This document shows, in pieces, positions 17,061-25,531 of a DNA stretch of 64,000 nt. Positions within the stretch are counted from its first letter, which is position 1. The number at the start of each line of letters is the position of its first letter. The stretch comes from Streptomyces griseicoloratus (GTDB lineage: Bacteria; Actinomycetota; Actinomycetes; Streptomycetales; Streptomycetaceae): positions 102,917 through 166,916 of the forward strand of contig NZ_JACVQF010000219.1 of assembly GCF_014534645.1 (NCBI RefSeq), in the 5' to 3' direction. The position numbers and the translations under genes were made by a program. The notes below the pieces were generated by a model. The model did no database searches. It was given only the letters and a program-made list of their open reading frames with translations, and had not been told where the DNA came from.

Positions 17061-17792
17061 GTGAACGGTCCCGAGATCCACGTCGAATTCTCCCCCGAAC
17101 TGCACCTGTTCGTCCCGCAGGCCCGCCGCACGGGCGCCGTCCGGGCCGCCACCGACGGTGTCTCCACGCTCGGCCACGTCGTCGAGTCCCTCGGTGTGCC
17201 GCTCACCGAGGTCGGCGCGCTCCTCGTGGACGGCCGCGAGGTGCTGCCGGGGCACGTGCCGTCGGCCGGCGAGTCGGTGACCGTCCGGGCCGTCGAGCAT
17301 CCCCAGAAGGTGCCGGGCGCTCCCCTGCGGTTCCTCCTCGACGTGCACCTCGGCACCCTCGCCCGCCGCCTGCGCCTGCTCGGCGTGGACACGGCGTACG
17401 AGTCGACGGACATCGGCGACCCGGCGCTCGCCGCCCGGTCGGCGGCCGAGAAGCGCGTGATGCTCAGCCGCGACCGCGGGCTGCTGCGCCGCCGCGAGCT
17501 GTGGGCGGGCGCCTACGTCTACAGCACCCGCCCCGACGACCAGCTCCAAGGCGTCCTGGACCGGTTCCGGCCCGAACTGCGCCCGTGGACGCGCTGCACC
17601 GCCTGCAACGGACTGCTGAGGCAGGCCACCAAGGAGGAGGTCGCGGAGCAGCTCAAGGGCGGCACGCAGCGGTCGTACGACGTGTTCGCGCAGTGCTCCG
17701 CGTGCGGGCGTGCCTACTGGAAGGGCGCGCACCACGAGCAACTGGAGGCCATCGTGGAGCGCGCGCTGAGCCGGGGTCCCCAGGGCGGTTGA
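17061..17792 (+). CDS. Mut7-C RNase domain protein with N-terminal ubiquitin-like domain
   Basis: This 243-residue protein starts at GTG 17061. Residues about 1-85 form a ThiS/ubiquitin-like beta-grasp domain (GHVVESLGVPLTEVGALLVDG). Residues about 92-240 match the Mut7-C domain: RFLLDVHLGTLARRLRLLG at its start, the acidic PIN-like segment KRVMLSRDRGLLRRRELW, and a four-Cys zinc site with Cys179, Cys182, Cys212 and Cys215 (RCTACNGLL and QCSACGRAYW). Mut7-C domains are PIN-like and suspected nucleases. A role in RNA metabolism is therefore likely but not shown. The domain order is the standard actinobacterial one and nothing appears missing. Confidence 0.85.
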   Translation: MNGPEIHVEFSPELHLFVPQARRTGAVRAATDGVSTLGHVVESLGVPLTEVGALLVDGREVLPGHVPSAGESVTVRAVEHPQKVPGAPLRFLLDVHLGTLARRLRLLGVDTAYESTDIGDPALAARSAAEKRVMLSRDRGLLRRRELWAGAYVYSTRPDDQLQGVLDRFRPELRPWTRCTACNGLLRQATKEEVAEQLKGGTQRSYDVFAQCSACGRAYWKGAHHEQLEAIVERALSRGPQGG

Positions 17793-17840
17793 GTACGCGG
17801 GCCGATCCCCCGCGACCGGCCGGCGCGGTGGGATGACCGC

Positions 17841-18167
17841 ATGAACACCTGCCAGCCGCCGCAGCCCACCGCCCGTGCCCTGACCGGCTGGTCCCTGGCC
17901 GGGCTCCTCCTGCTCCTGCCGACCGTCGTCCTCGCGTGGGTGGCGGTGCTCGCCACCGAGCGCGGCAGCCGCTGTCTGATGTACGGCGAGCAGTGCTCCG
18001 CCGTCCCGGGCGGGGCTCTGTGGGGCTGCTTCGGGGCCGCGCCGGCCCTGGGCGCGCCGGCCCTGGCCTGGCCCCGCACCCGGTGGACCTCCGCCAGGGC
18101 CGGGGCCGTCGCCCTGCAGTGGGGCGCTCAGCTCATGCTGGGCGCCCTGATCCTCAGCGGAGCCTGA
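17841..18167 (+). CDS. Small three-helix membrane protein
   Basis: The predicted protein has 108 residues from ATG 17841. Three hydrophobic segments can be seen (about residues 16-40, 58-75 and 86-106) with four Cys, two of them in the loop CLMYGEQCSA and likely outside the cell. No named domain is recognised. It is convergent with the DUF255 gene. Its last 12 codons and 3' flank are duplicated about 120 bp downstream, which identifies the boundary as a rearranged junction. Confidence 0.6.
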   Translation: MNTCQPPQPTARALTGWSLAGLLLLLPTVVLAWVAVLATERGSRCLMYGEQCSAVPGGALWGCFGAAPALGAPALAWPRTRWTSARAGAVALQWGAQLMLGALILSGA

Positions 18168-18413
18168 TGGGGCCCCGCCCCGGCGACGGACGGGCCGGCC
18201 GCCGGGGCGTCGCAGGTGAGGTTGCGGCACACGTACGCGGCCGGCGCCCCGCCTCACGCTCGGCGCCCTGGTCCTCAGCGGAGCCTACGAGACCCCGCCC
18301 CGGCCGTCCGCGGCCCAGCTCAGCCGCCCAGTGCGGCGCGTAGCCGCTCCGGGTCGGTCGTCGGGGCGTCGCAGGTGAAGTTGCGGCACACGTACGCGGC
18401 CGGAGCCCCGCCC
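18132..18413. repeat. Interleaved duplication of two convergent gene ends (A-B'-A'-B)
   Basis: Segment A, the 3' end of the small membrane gene (18132-18183), recurs as a diverged copy at 18253-18303. Segment B, inside the 3' end of the DUF255 gene (18362-18411), recurs at 18203-18252 with only two mismatches in about 50 bases. The order A, B copy, A copy, B is what a tandem duplication of the convergent junction leaves behind. The two inner copies are non-coding relics. Confidence 0.8.
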
Positions 18414-20368
18414 ACCAGCGGCCGGTCGGCCAACAGCGGGAACTCGTCGCTGCCCTCGGCGCCGACGGCGACGACCGCGCCGGGCGCGGTGCCCCGCAGG
18501 GCCGTGCGGTGCAGGGCCCGGGTCGCCTCGTCGTCGAGGGCGGGGCCGACCACGGCGACCTCGCGGGGCCCGTCGAGCAGGGCCTCGGCGACGGCGAGCC
18601 CCCAGCCGATGAAGCGGGGGACGCGCGGGCCGAGCGCCTTCACCACGCCGAGGGCGTGCTCGGCGGCGGTGCGGTGCGGCTCGGAGCCGGTGTGGGCGGC
18701 GTAGGACAGCAGGGCACCCGCGGCGGCGGTCCAGCCGGACGGGGTGGCGTTGTCGGTGGGGTCCTGCGGACGGCGGATCAGCCGCTCGGCGTCGGCGGCG
18801 GTGTCGTACAGCGAGCCCGCCTCGTCGGTGAACCGGGTCAGGACGTGGTCGAGCAGCAGCCCGGCGAAGTCCAGCCAGACGCCCTCGCCGGTGACGGACG
18901 CCAGCGCCAGGAAGCCCTCGGCGACGTCGGCGTAGTCCTCCAGCACCCCGGCGTTGGCCCCGGCCTGCCCGTCCTTGCTGGTGCGGGTGAGGCGGGCGTG
19001 GTCGTCCAGGTGCACCCGGACCAGGAGGTCGGCGGCGGCGACGGCGGCCTCCACCAGGTCGGGGCGGTCGAAGCAGGCGCCGGTCTCGGCGAGCGCGGCG
19101 ATCGCCAGGCCGTTCCAGGCGGCGACCACCTTGTCGTCCCGGCCGGGCGCGGGCCGCCCGGAGCGGGCGGCCAGCAGCCGCTCCCTGATCGAGGCGATCC
19201 GCCCGGCGTCGAACACGCCCTCCTGCTGCGGCAGTTGCAGGACGGAGGCGCCGTGCTCGAAGGTGCCCTCCTCCGTCACGCCGAAGTACGGGGCGGCCAG
19301 GTCGGCGTCCGCCTCGCCGAGCACCTCCCGCAGCTGGGCGGGCGTCCACACGTAGTACGCGCCCTCGACGGGCCGGCCCGTCCCGTCGTCGCTGTCGGCG
19401 TCGAGCGCGGAGGCGAACCCGCCCTCGGCGGTGCCCAGTTCGCGGACCATGAAGTCGGCGGTCTCCAGGGCGACGCGGCGGGCGAGCTCGGAGCCGGTGG
19501 AGCGCCACAGGTGGGTGTAGACCCGGCACAGCAGCGCGTTGTCGTACAGCATCTTCTCGAAGTGGGGCACGACCCAGTCGCGGTCGACGGAGTAGCGGGC
19601 GAAGCCTCCGCCGAGCTGGTCGTAGATGCCGCCGCGCGCCATGCGCTCGCACGTGTCCTGCGCCATCTGGAGGGCGCCCTCGGCGCCGGTGCGGGCGTGG
19701 TGGCGCAGCAGGAACTCGATCACCATGGACGGCGGGAACTTCGGCGCGCCGCCGAACCCGCCGCGCTGCGGGTCGTACTCCCGGGTCAGGCCGAGCAGCG
19801 CCTGCCCCAGCTCCGCCTCGCCGGGCGCCTGGGCGTCACCGTAGGAGATCTCCCGCCCGGCCAGGTCCCGCACGATCTTCCCCGCGACGTCGGTGACCTC
19901 CTCGCGCCGCTCCGCCCACGCCTGGTGGACGCCCTGGAGGACCTGCCGGAAGGACGGCATGCCGTGCCGGGGCTCGGGCGGGAAGTAGGTGCCGAAGTAG
20001 AACGGCTCGGCGTCCGGGGTGAGGAACACCGTCATGGGCCAGCCGCCCTGACCGGTCGCCGCCTGCACGGCCTCCATGTAGACGGCGTCGACGTCGGGGC
20101 GTTCCTCGCGGTCGACCTTGACGCTGACGAAGTGCGCGTTGAGGTAGTCGGCCGTCGCCTCGTCCTCGAAGGACTCGTGGGCCATGACGTGGCACCAGTG
20201 AACCAGCAGAAGACGTAAGTGACAGGACGCATAGCCCACACTCAAGAGGATGGGTACGTCCCGCCGCTTCGCTTCTGTCATCGCCTCCTCTCCCCATGGC
20301 CACCAGTCCACTGGATTGGAGGCGTGCTGGAGCAGATAAGGCGACTGGGAGTTGGCCAGTCGATTCAT
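18320..20368 (-). CDS. DUF255 thioredoxin-domain protein (YyaL/SPATA20 family) with split CxxC
   Basis: The predicted protein has 682 residues from ATG 20368, beginning [21 protein letters not shown] as the family does. The N-terminal 150 residues form a thioredoxin-like domain. The rest (about 190-600) is an alpha/alpha barrel resembling glycan-processing enzymes ([44 protein letters not shown]). In the family the redox motif reads CHWC. Here Cys49 and Cys59 are separated by HLRLLLVHW, an in-frame insertion of seven residues. The insertion carries TTA at codon 51, a codon that needs the bldA tRNA in Streptomyces. Either redox activity is lost or the motif has been remodelled. Everything downstream is intact. 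The function in bacteria is unknown. Confidence 0.85.
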   Translation of the reverse strand: MNRLANSQSPYLLQHASNPVDWWPWGEEAMTEAKRRDVPILLSVGYASCHLRLLLVHWCHVMAHESFEDEATADYLNAHFVSVKVDREERPDVDAVYMEAVQAATGQGGWPMTVFLTPDAEPFYFGTYFPPEPRHGMPSFRQVLQGVHQAWAERREEVTDVAGKIVRDLAGREISYGDAQAPGEAELGQALLGLTREYDPQRGGFGGAPKFPPSMVIEFLLRHHARTGAEGALQMAQDTCERMARGGIYDQLGGGFARYSVDRDWVVPHFEKMLYDNALLCRVYTHLWRSTGSELARRVALETADFMVRELGTAEGGFASALDADSDDGTGRPVEGAYYVWTPAQLREVLGEADADLAAPYFGVTEEGTFEHGASVLQLPQQEGVFDAGRIASIRERLLAARSGRPAPGRDDKVVAAWNGLAIAALAETGACFDRPDLVEAAVAAADLLVRVHLDDHARLTRTSKDGQAGANAGVLEDYADVAEGFLALASVTGEGVWLDFAGLLLDHVLTRFTDEAGSLYDTAADAERLIRRPQDPTDNATPSGWTAAAGALLSYAAHTGSEPHRTAAEHALGVVKALGPRVPRFIGWGLAVAEALLDGPREVAVVGPALDDEATRALHRTALRGTAPGAVVAVGAEGSDEFPLLADRPLVGGAPAAYVCRNFTCDAPTTDPERLRAALGG

Positions 20369-20730
20369 ACCGGCATCGTCGCACGATCCGGAGCGTCCGT
20401 CCCTGCAATCGAGGGCCCGACCCGGGAGTACTTGGACGCGTACGGGTCGTAACGGGCGATCTCGCCCGCGAGGCAGGCCCGCCGGCCCGGCGCCACCCGA
20501 CGGACTTCTCCGCCTCCAGCCCGACACGGATCCGCCGGCCGGAGAATACGACCTCTAACAAAAGCGGAAAGTATTGTACGAGGAATTCGCCGCAATTCAG
20601 GTGCGGCCGGGGCGTTCGCGAAGACCCCGGCCCTCTGCGGCTTGCCCGTCAAGCGGCGGCAGGCCGCGACCGAGGGAGGAAAGCCTGCCCCCATGGCGCG
20701 GCCCGTCGCGTTCTCGACCTGGCCGACACC
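20369..20730. promoter_or_regulatory. Intergenic region at the left border of the cluster
   Basis: These 362 bp separate the DUF255 start from the LuxR stop, both minus strand. AT content rises at about 20560-20590, where the minus strand reads TACAAT, a good -10 element for DUF255, though no well-spaced -35 was found. No convincing terminator for the LuxR gene was found, only weak 5-bp stems near 20640-20680. No gene is visible. The composition change marks the likely edge of the biosynthetic cluster. Confidence 0.4.
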
Positions 20731-21504
20731 TCACATGGCGAGGATCCCCGACTCTATGGCCCGGACAACGGCAAGAGTCCGATTCGGGCAGTTGAGCTTG
20801 GCCAAAATGATGCCGACCGTGCGTTTGACTCCGTGTTCCGAGATACTCAGCGATCGGGCGACTTGTCGGTTGCTCAGACCCTCTGCAATCAGGCGCAGCA
20901 CCTGGTGTTCACGTGCCGTCAGTGCAATCGCCGCCGCGCGCTTCGAGGTGGTGTCGTCACCGGCCTGGTCGGGCGCCGTCACGGATCGCCGCGCCAGGGT
21001 CGCCGACACGTGAAATCGTCCGGCCTTCACGTCGACGATCGCTTCGCGCAGGGTCTCGGGACGGAGATCTGCCCAGTCCAGGAAGCCGTTTGCATGATCG
21101 ACCCAGGCTTGCTCGACGACGTCTGCCGAATCCACCAGGATCAGCACTTGGATGTTCTGGATGCGCAGCTTTTCAGCGATCTCGCCGGGTACAGACCCCA
21201 GAGCACTGCTGTCTAAAATGACCAGCCGGCCGTAGCCGAACGCCGAGAGATCTTCGATATCCGTGATGGATCGCGCCGTCAACTGGATGCCGGGCGAACG
21301 AAGCATTCCCTCGATACTGTACCGGCGAATGTCGTCTTCGATTATCAGCGCTATCTCGGCCTGCAACAGGGATCGTCCGGCCTGCGGGGAAGCTCGCCTG
21401 CCAGGTATGTCAGGCGTCAGGTAGTCCATCCGACTGCTGTAGTTTTCGTGATTTCCACTGCTCGGGACCGGTTGCCAGGTCAACCTGTTCTTCACGCTGT
21501 CCAT
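20731..21504 (-). CDS. LuxR-type transcriptional regulator of the polyene cluster (TTA codon)
   Basis: The predicted protein has 257 residues. ATG 21504 is preferred because GGGGGA lies 8 bp upstream; GTG 21528 is the alternative. The N-terminal part (about 48-165) resembles a response-regulator receiver: ALIIEDD for the acidic pocket and VILDSS with Asp98 in the phospho-acceptor place. The remaining signature is weak, so phosphorylation is uncertain. The C-terminal 65 residues are a complete LuxR helix-turn-helix, LTAREHQVLRLIAEGLSNRQ with SISEHGVKRTVGIILAKL. Leu97 is encoded by TTA (21214-21216), which makes translation depend on bldA tRNA. It is the only regulator within the cluster and so the likely pathway switch. 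An inverted repeat lies about 150 bp upstream. Confidence 0.85.
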   Translation of the reverse strand: MDSVKNRLTWQPVPSSGNHENYSSRMDYLTPDIPGRRASPQAGRSLLQAEIALIIEDDIRRYSIEGMLRSPGIQLTARSITDIEDLSAFGYGRLVILDSSALGSVPGEIAEKLRIQNIQVLILVDSADVVEQAWVDHANGFLDWADLRPETLREAIVDVKAGRFHVSATLARRSVTAPDQAGDDTTSKRAAAIALTAREHQVLRLIAEGLSNRQVARSLSISEHGVKRTVGIILAKLNCPNRTLAVVRAIESGILAM

Positions 21505-21651
21505 ATCAGTGATCCCCCGTTTTCTCACATTAAAACTGGAAGGTGTGACTCCTGATAGATGAGCATGGCACGGAGTGACGGGAACTGTCCACCCCAGAAT
21601 CAGCCACCGCGTGCTGGGCCGTCGGTGGACGGCGAATAAGAAGAGGTGAAC

Positions 21652-21673
21652 GTTTCGCACAGACCGGCGAAAC
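21652..21673. promoter_or_regulatory. Inverted repeat upstream of the LuxR gene
   Basis: GTTTCGC, an 8-bp spacer, then GCGAAAC form a perfect 7-bp-arm dyad in the 307-bp gap (21505-21811) before the LuxR gene. On the minus strand TGGACA-N18-CATGCT (about 21560-21589) downstream of it is a possible promoter. The dyad could be an activator site. Because it abuts a transposase relic it could also be remnant IS DNA. Confidence 0.4.
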
Positions 21674-21676
21674 TGT

Positions 21677-21769
21677 TTGTTGTTCAACGACCCCGGCCTG
21701 ATCGCGAATGCCGGGTTCATCCCGACGATCCGGTTGGCCGAGAAAGTGAAACTCGTCGGCGCGGCCAAC
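21677..21769 (+). pseudogene. IS1380-type transposase N-terminal relic
   Basis: On the plus strand about 30 codons read LLFNDPGLIANAGFIPTIRL followed by AEKVKLVGAAN. This closely resembles the start of IS1380-family transposases, which begin with a strand of the form V-x-F-D-x-P-x-L-V-x-x-A-G-L followed by an LA-x-x-x-x-L helix. Similarity stops at about 21769, where the helicase terminator begins, and no other part of the transposase is present. No intact ends or target duplication were identified. This is a relic of an insertion between the regulator and helicase genes. Confidence 0.5.
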
Positions 21770-21778
21770 GGCGCCGGG

Positions 21779-21805
21779 GGCGCCCGCGGCGACGACGCGG
21801 GCGCC
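21779..21805 (-). terminator. Hairpin terminator after the HelR-like gene
   Basis: A perfect 10-bp stem (21779-21788 with 21796-21805) with a 7-nt loop begins 7 bp past the helicase stop. It ends the exporter-helicase operon and separates it from the LuxR gene. Confidence 0.7.
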
Positions 21806-21811
21806 GAGCCG

Positions 21812-23893
21812 TCAGGCGGGCTGGACGGTGATGGTGCAGTGGCGCTTGGTGGCCCGGGTCAGGGCCACGTACAAGTCTCTTTCCCCACCGGGGCGGGCCG
21901 TGATGATTTCCTCGGGGTTCACGACGACGACCCCGTCGAATTCCAGCCCGCGTGCTTCGGACGCCGGCACGATGCGTGCGTGGTGAGCGACGCCCTCGGC
22001 CGTCAGCTCGCTCACCCTGGTGTCCGCGCAGATCACTCCCAGAAGCTCGCCCGGGTGCGCGCTGCTCTGGGCGCGGAGTTCCCGAACGACGGCGGTGACC
22101 AACCCGTCCGCAGGTGCGGTCACGGTGCGAGGGCTCTCACCGCTTCGCAGTGACCGCGTGGGCTTCTGGTCCGGAGCGATCCGCGTGAGCAGGTCCTGGA
22201 CGCTCTCCAGGATCTCCTGCGTCGTGCGGTAGCTGACGGTCAGGTTGTGCAGTTTGAACCGCGGTCCGACGTGGGGGCCCAGTGCTTCCTTCCAGTCGCG
22301 TGCTGTCGCGACCGGGCCCGCCTGGGCGAAGTCACCCACCAGCGTCATCGCCCTCGACGGGCAGCGGCGGACGATCATCCGCCACTGCATGGCGGTCAGT
22401 TCCTGCGCCTCGTCGACGACGACGTGCCCGTACGTCCGCTCCGGCGGGCCGTCGACCAGGCTCGCCGCCTCGTCCAGCAACGCCACGTCGGCATCGGTCC
22501 ACGGGTCGTCCGGACCGCGCAGCAGAAGGGCCCGCTCCTGCGCGGTCAGGCGGGGCAGGCGCTCGGCGAGGGCGTCGGCGTTCGTCAGGAGCGCCTTCAC
22601 GAGGTCACCGGGTGCCAGCCGCGGCCACAACACCTCGACCGCCCGGTCGACGGCGGCGTCGTCGAGGAGATCGGCGCGGATGGCGTCCAGGTCCAGCTCG
22701 TGGACCGGACCCGGGTCGGCCGCGCCTTCGGCACGGCGCTGGGCGGCTCCCGTGAACCGGTCGAGGTTGATGCCCGTCATCCTTTCGGCATCGGCGTCGA
22801 TCTGCTCCAGGATGTCGCCCATGTCCCGTTGCATCGCGTCGGTGACGGCGTCGACCAAGAGCTCCTTGAACACCTGGCGCGCGGGGTTGTGCCCCGGTAC
22901 GGCAGCCAGGGCGGCGTCGCGTGCCGTGGCGACTTCCTCGCCGGAGAGGTGAACCAGTTCCTGTCCGACCCGCACGGTGAAGTCACCGGCGGGTGCTTGG
23001 TGGAGGCGCACCAGGCCGGCCAGGGCGTCGGCGAGGTCGGAGCTGCCCTTGAGACGCGCCGTGTCGAGCGGGCCCACCGTGTCCGTGGCCACTCCGGCCA
23101 GTTCCCCGCAGGTGGCCAGAACGACGTCGTTCTCTCCGAGCGAGGGAAGGACCTGGGAGATGTAGTCGAGGAACCGGGCGTTCGGGCCCACCACCAGGAC
23201 ACCCTCCTCCGCGGCGCGCGGGAACGCGTACAGGACGTAGGCCGCCCGGTGCAGGGCGACCACCGTCTTGCCGGTGCCGGGCCCACCCTGCACCACGGTC
23301 ACCCCGCGGTGGGCGGAGCGGACGATCTCGTCCTGCTCGGCCTGCAGCGTCGCGACGGCCGCGTGCATCCTGCCCGTACGCCGTGCCGACAGTGCCTCGG
23401 TCAACGGGCCGTCCCCCACGACGTCCTCGTCGGTCGGGGCGGTCCCGTCCAGCAGTTCGTCGCTCACCGAGACGACCGTGCGCTCCTCGAGGCGCAGGTG
23501 CCGGCGCCGCCGCAGGCCCATCGGGTGGACCGGTGTCGCTTCGTAGAAGGGCCGCGCCGCGTTCGCGCGCCAGTCCACGAGCAGAGGCAGGTCGTCCTCT
23601 TCCGTGTGCAGTCCGATCCGCCCGATGCGCAGGGCCATGCCGTCCGTCCAGTCGATGCGCCCGAAGACCAGCCCCTTTTCGGCGCCCTCCAGCCTGGCGA
23701 TTTCCTTGGCCAGGCTCTCGGCGGCGATTTCCCTCTCGTATGCCTCACCGGCGCTTTCCGCCGGGGCCTTCAGCACACTCGCCCGCTGTACTCGCGCCTC
23801 GGAAATCCGCTCGGTGAGCAATTTGTACAAGGAGGACACATACTCCTGCTCCGATTCAACCGCACGCGCAGCGGAATCACTGATTTTCGACAA
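21812..23893 (-). CDS. HelR/HelD-like RNA polymerase-associated UvrD-type helicase
   Basis: The predicted protein has 693 residues. TTG 23893 is the start because AAGGAG lies 7 bp upstream. The first 80 residues form a charged helical coiled coil (ESEQEYVSSLYKLLTERISE and AESLAKEIARLEGAEKGLVF), the arm that HelD proteins push into the RNA polymerase secondary channel. Superfamily 1 motifs follow in order: GGPGTGKTVVALHRAAYVLY (Walker A), VVVDEAQELTAMQWRMI (Walker B), TLVGDFAQ, NLTVSYRTTQEI, SEARGLEFDGVVVVNPE and LYVALTRATK. HelD frees stalled polymerase. HelR of Streptomyces venezuelae also dislodges rifamycin. The exporter gene ends 18 bp upstream, so both share one promoter. A self-protection role is inferred from that pairing; no rifamycin-type genes are present. 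General recycling of RNA polymerase is the alternative. Confidence 0.82.
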   Translation of the reverse strand: MSKISDSAARAVESEQEYVSSLYKLLTERISEARVQRASVLKAPAESAGEAYEREIAAESLAKEIARLEGAEKGLVFGRIDWTDGMALRIGRIGLHTEEDDLPLLVDWRANAARPFYEATPVHPMGLRRRRHLRLEERTVVSVSDELLDGTAPTDEDVVGDGPLTEALSARRTGRMHAAVATLQAEQDEIVRSAHRGVTVVQGGPGTGKTVVALHRAAYVLYAFPRAAEEGVLVVGPNARFLDYISQVLPSLGENDVVLATCGELAGVATDTVGPLDTARLKGSSDLADALAGLVRLHQAPAGDFTVRVGQELVHLSGEEVATARDAALAAVPGHNPARQVFKELLVDAVTDAMQRDMGDILEQIDADAERMTGINLDRFTGAAQRRAEGAADPGPVHELDLDAIRADLLDDAAVDRAVEVLWPRLAPGDLVKALLTNADALAERLPRLTAQERALLLRGPDDPWTDADVALLDEAASLVDGPPERTYGHVVVDEAQELTAMQWRMIVRRCPSRAMTLVGDFAQAGPVATARDWKEALGPHVGPRFKLHNLTVSYRTTQEILESVQDLLTRIAPDQKPTRSLRSGESPRTVTAPADGLVTAVVRELRAQSSAHPGELLGVICADTRVSELTAEGVAHHARIVPASEARGLEFDGVVVVNPEEIITARPGGERDLYVALTRATKRHCTITVQPA

Positions 23894-23911
23894 CAGGGGT
23901 CTCCTTCGACT

Positions 23912-25489
23912 TCACACGGTGGTTCGAGACTCGGAGATGCGGGTCTCTTCGTAGTCCGGCTCCGGGGTCGGGCCCTTCTTCTTTCCGGCGGCAGGCAAGG
24001 TGATCAGCAGCACGGCTGCTCCGAGGAGTGCGATCGCCGCGATCCAGCCCGCGCCGACGTGCATGGCATGGATGAACGCGTTGTCAGCAGCCTGGGCAAG
24101 GGAGGGCCGGTGGATGGTGGTGGCGACGTGGCGGGCCTGTTCGGCGGAAACCCGCGCCTGATCCTGCACCGGACCGGATACGCCCTCCAGCGAAGGTTCG
24201 ATCGCACGTCGGTACGTGATCGACATGATCGTGCCGCCCACGGCGATTCCGATCACGCTGCCGGTTTGCCGCACGGTGTTGGTGACGGCCGATCCCGCAC
24301 CGGCCTGTTCCAACGGCAGGTCGCTGATCAATGCGGCCGTGACGGGGCCGATCACCATGCCGACCGCGAGACCCTGTACCAGCAGCAGGAGCTCGATCCA
24401 GACGAGTGGGGTGTGGAGTCCGAGGAATGCGTACCCGCCCATGGTCAGCGCGGCCACGGTGAGCGCCGGCACGGTGACAAGGCGAAGCGGCAGGCGGCGG
24501 ACCAGGCGCGAGGCAAGGGGCGCCCCCGCGAGCGCGCCGAGTGCGGTCGGGATATTGGCCAAGCCCGCCTTCATCGGCGAAAATCCGAGCGCGCCTTGCA
24601 GGTAGAAGGCGTTGTAGAAGGTGATGGCGGCCACGCCGAAGAGCAGCAGTCCGAGCGCCACATTGCCGCCACCGAATGCGCGCTGGGCGAACAGTCGCGG
24701 ATCGAAGCTGGGCACCTTGAGGCGCAGTTCGACGAGTACGAAAACGGCCAGCAGAACCAGACCGACGACGATCGGCGCCCAGACGTCGGTGCGACTCCAC
24801 GCCGTCACCTGCCCCGCCCGGATCAGCCCGTAGGCCAATGCCACGAGCCCGCTGATCGACAGGAACATTCCAGCGGGGTCCAGTGGCCGCGCAGTGGGGC
24901 TGCGGAAATTCGGAACCAGCACGGCAAGCCCGACCAGCGCCAGTGCCGCGACCGGCACATTGATCAGAAAGACCGAGCCCCACCAGAAATGATCGAGCAA
25001 GAACCCCGCCAGTACCGGGCCGGCAGCCATTCCAACACCGGCCGACGTCGAGAAAATGCCGATCGCGGCAGCGCGCGCGGGGCCGGTAAAGGTCCACATG
25101 AGGATGGCCATCATGGCGGGCGTGATGAGCGCGCTGCCCACCCCCATCGCAGCCCGAGCCGCAATCAGCTGGCCCGCGTCGCTTGCGTACGCCGCCCACA
25201 GCGAGGACCCGGCGAAGATCACCAGCCCACTGGAAAACACAGTCCGGTGACCGAACCGGTCGCCCAATGCGCCTGCGGTGAACATCAATGTGGCGAAGGC
25301 CAGGGTGTACGAACCGGTCGCCCATTGCAGCTGACCGGGATCGGCCCCCAGGCCGCGGACCGGGTCGGCAAGGGTCTCCAGCGTTGTGCTCAGGACGGTG
25401 TTTTCTATCCAGATCAGCAGTGAACACAACATGAGAATGGAGAGAATCAACTGCTGCCTGGACTTCGGCAACGCCGGGGGCGCGGTCAT
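23912..25489 (-). CDS. DHA2-type 14-TM MFS drug exporter
   Basis: The predicted protein has 525 residues. ATG 25489 is chosen over ATG 25549 because the strong promoter at 25532-25560 would lie within the longer version, and GAAGG stands 6 bp before 25489. Fourteen hydrophobic helices are predicted. Characteristic DHA2 motifs are present: GALGDRFGHRTVF (loop 2-3, motif A), the motif-C-like GVGMAAGPVLAGFLL, and NVPVAALAL. The tail is charged. It should exchange protons for an amphiphilic compound across the cytoplasmic membrane. Given its position next to the PKS genes, export of the polyene amide is the most likely role. It is the first gene of a two-gene operon with the helicase. Confidence 0.88.
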   Translation of the reverse strand: MTAPPALPKSRQQLILSILMLCSLLIWIENTVLSTTLETLADPVRGLGADPGQLQWATGSYTLAFATLMFTAGALGDRFGHRTVFSSGLVIFAGSSLWAAYASDAGQLIAARAAMGVGSALITPAMMAILMWTFTGPARAAAIGIFSTSAGVGMAAGPVLAGFLLDHFWWGSVFLINVPVAALALVGLAVLVPNFRSPTARPLDPAGMFLSISGLVALAYGLIRAGQVTAWSRTDVWAPIVVGLVLLAVFVLVELRLKVPSFDPRLFAQRAFGGGNVALGLLLFGVAAITFYNAFYLQGALGFSPMKAGLANIPTALGALAGAPLASRLVRRLPLRLVTVPALTVAALTMGGYAFLGLHTPLVWIELLLLVQGLAVGMVIGPVTAALISDLPLEQAGAGSAVTNTVRQTGSVIGIAVGGTIMSITYRRAIEPSLEGVSGPVQDQARVSAEQARHVATTIHRPSLAQAADNAFIHAMHVGAGWIAAIALLGAAVLLITLPAAGKKKGPTPEPDYEETRISESRTTV

Positions 25490-25531
25490 GAACACCTTCG
25501 GATATCGATCGGCGGGGACGTGACCGACTGG

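Noticed and set aside
20369-20527. Longer N-terminus for the DUF255 protein from 20527.
   Set aside because: The added residues are Arg/Gly/Pro-rich and unlike the family, which begins at [11 protein letters not shown].
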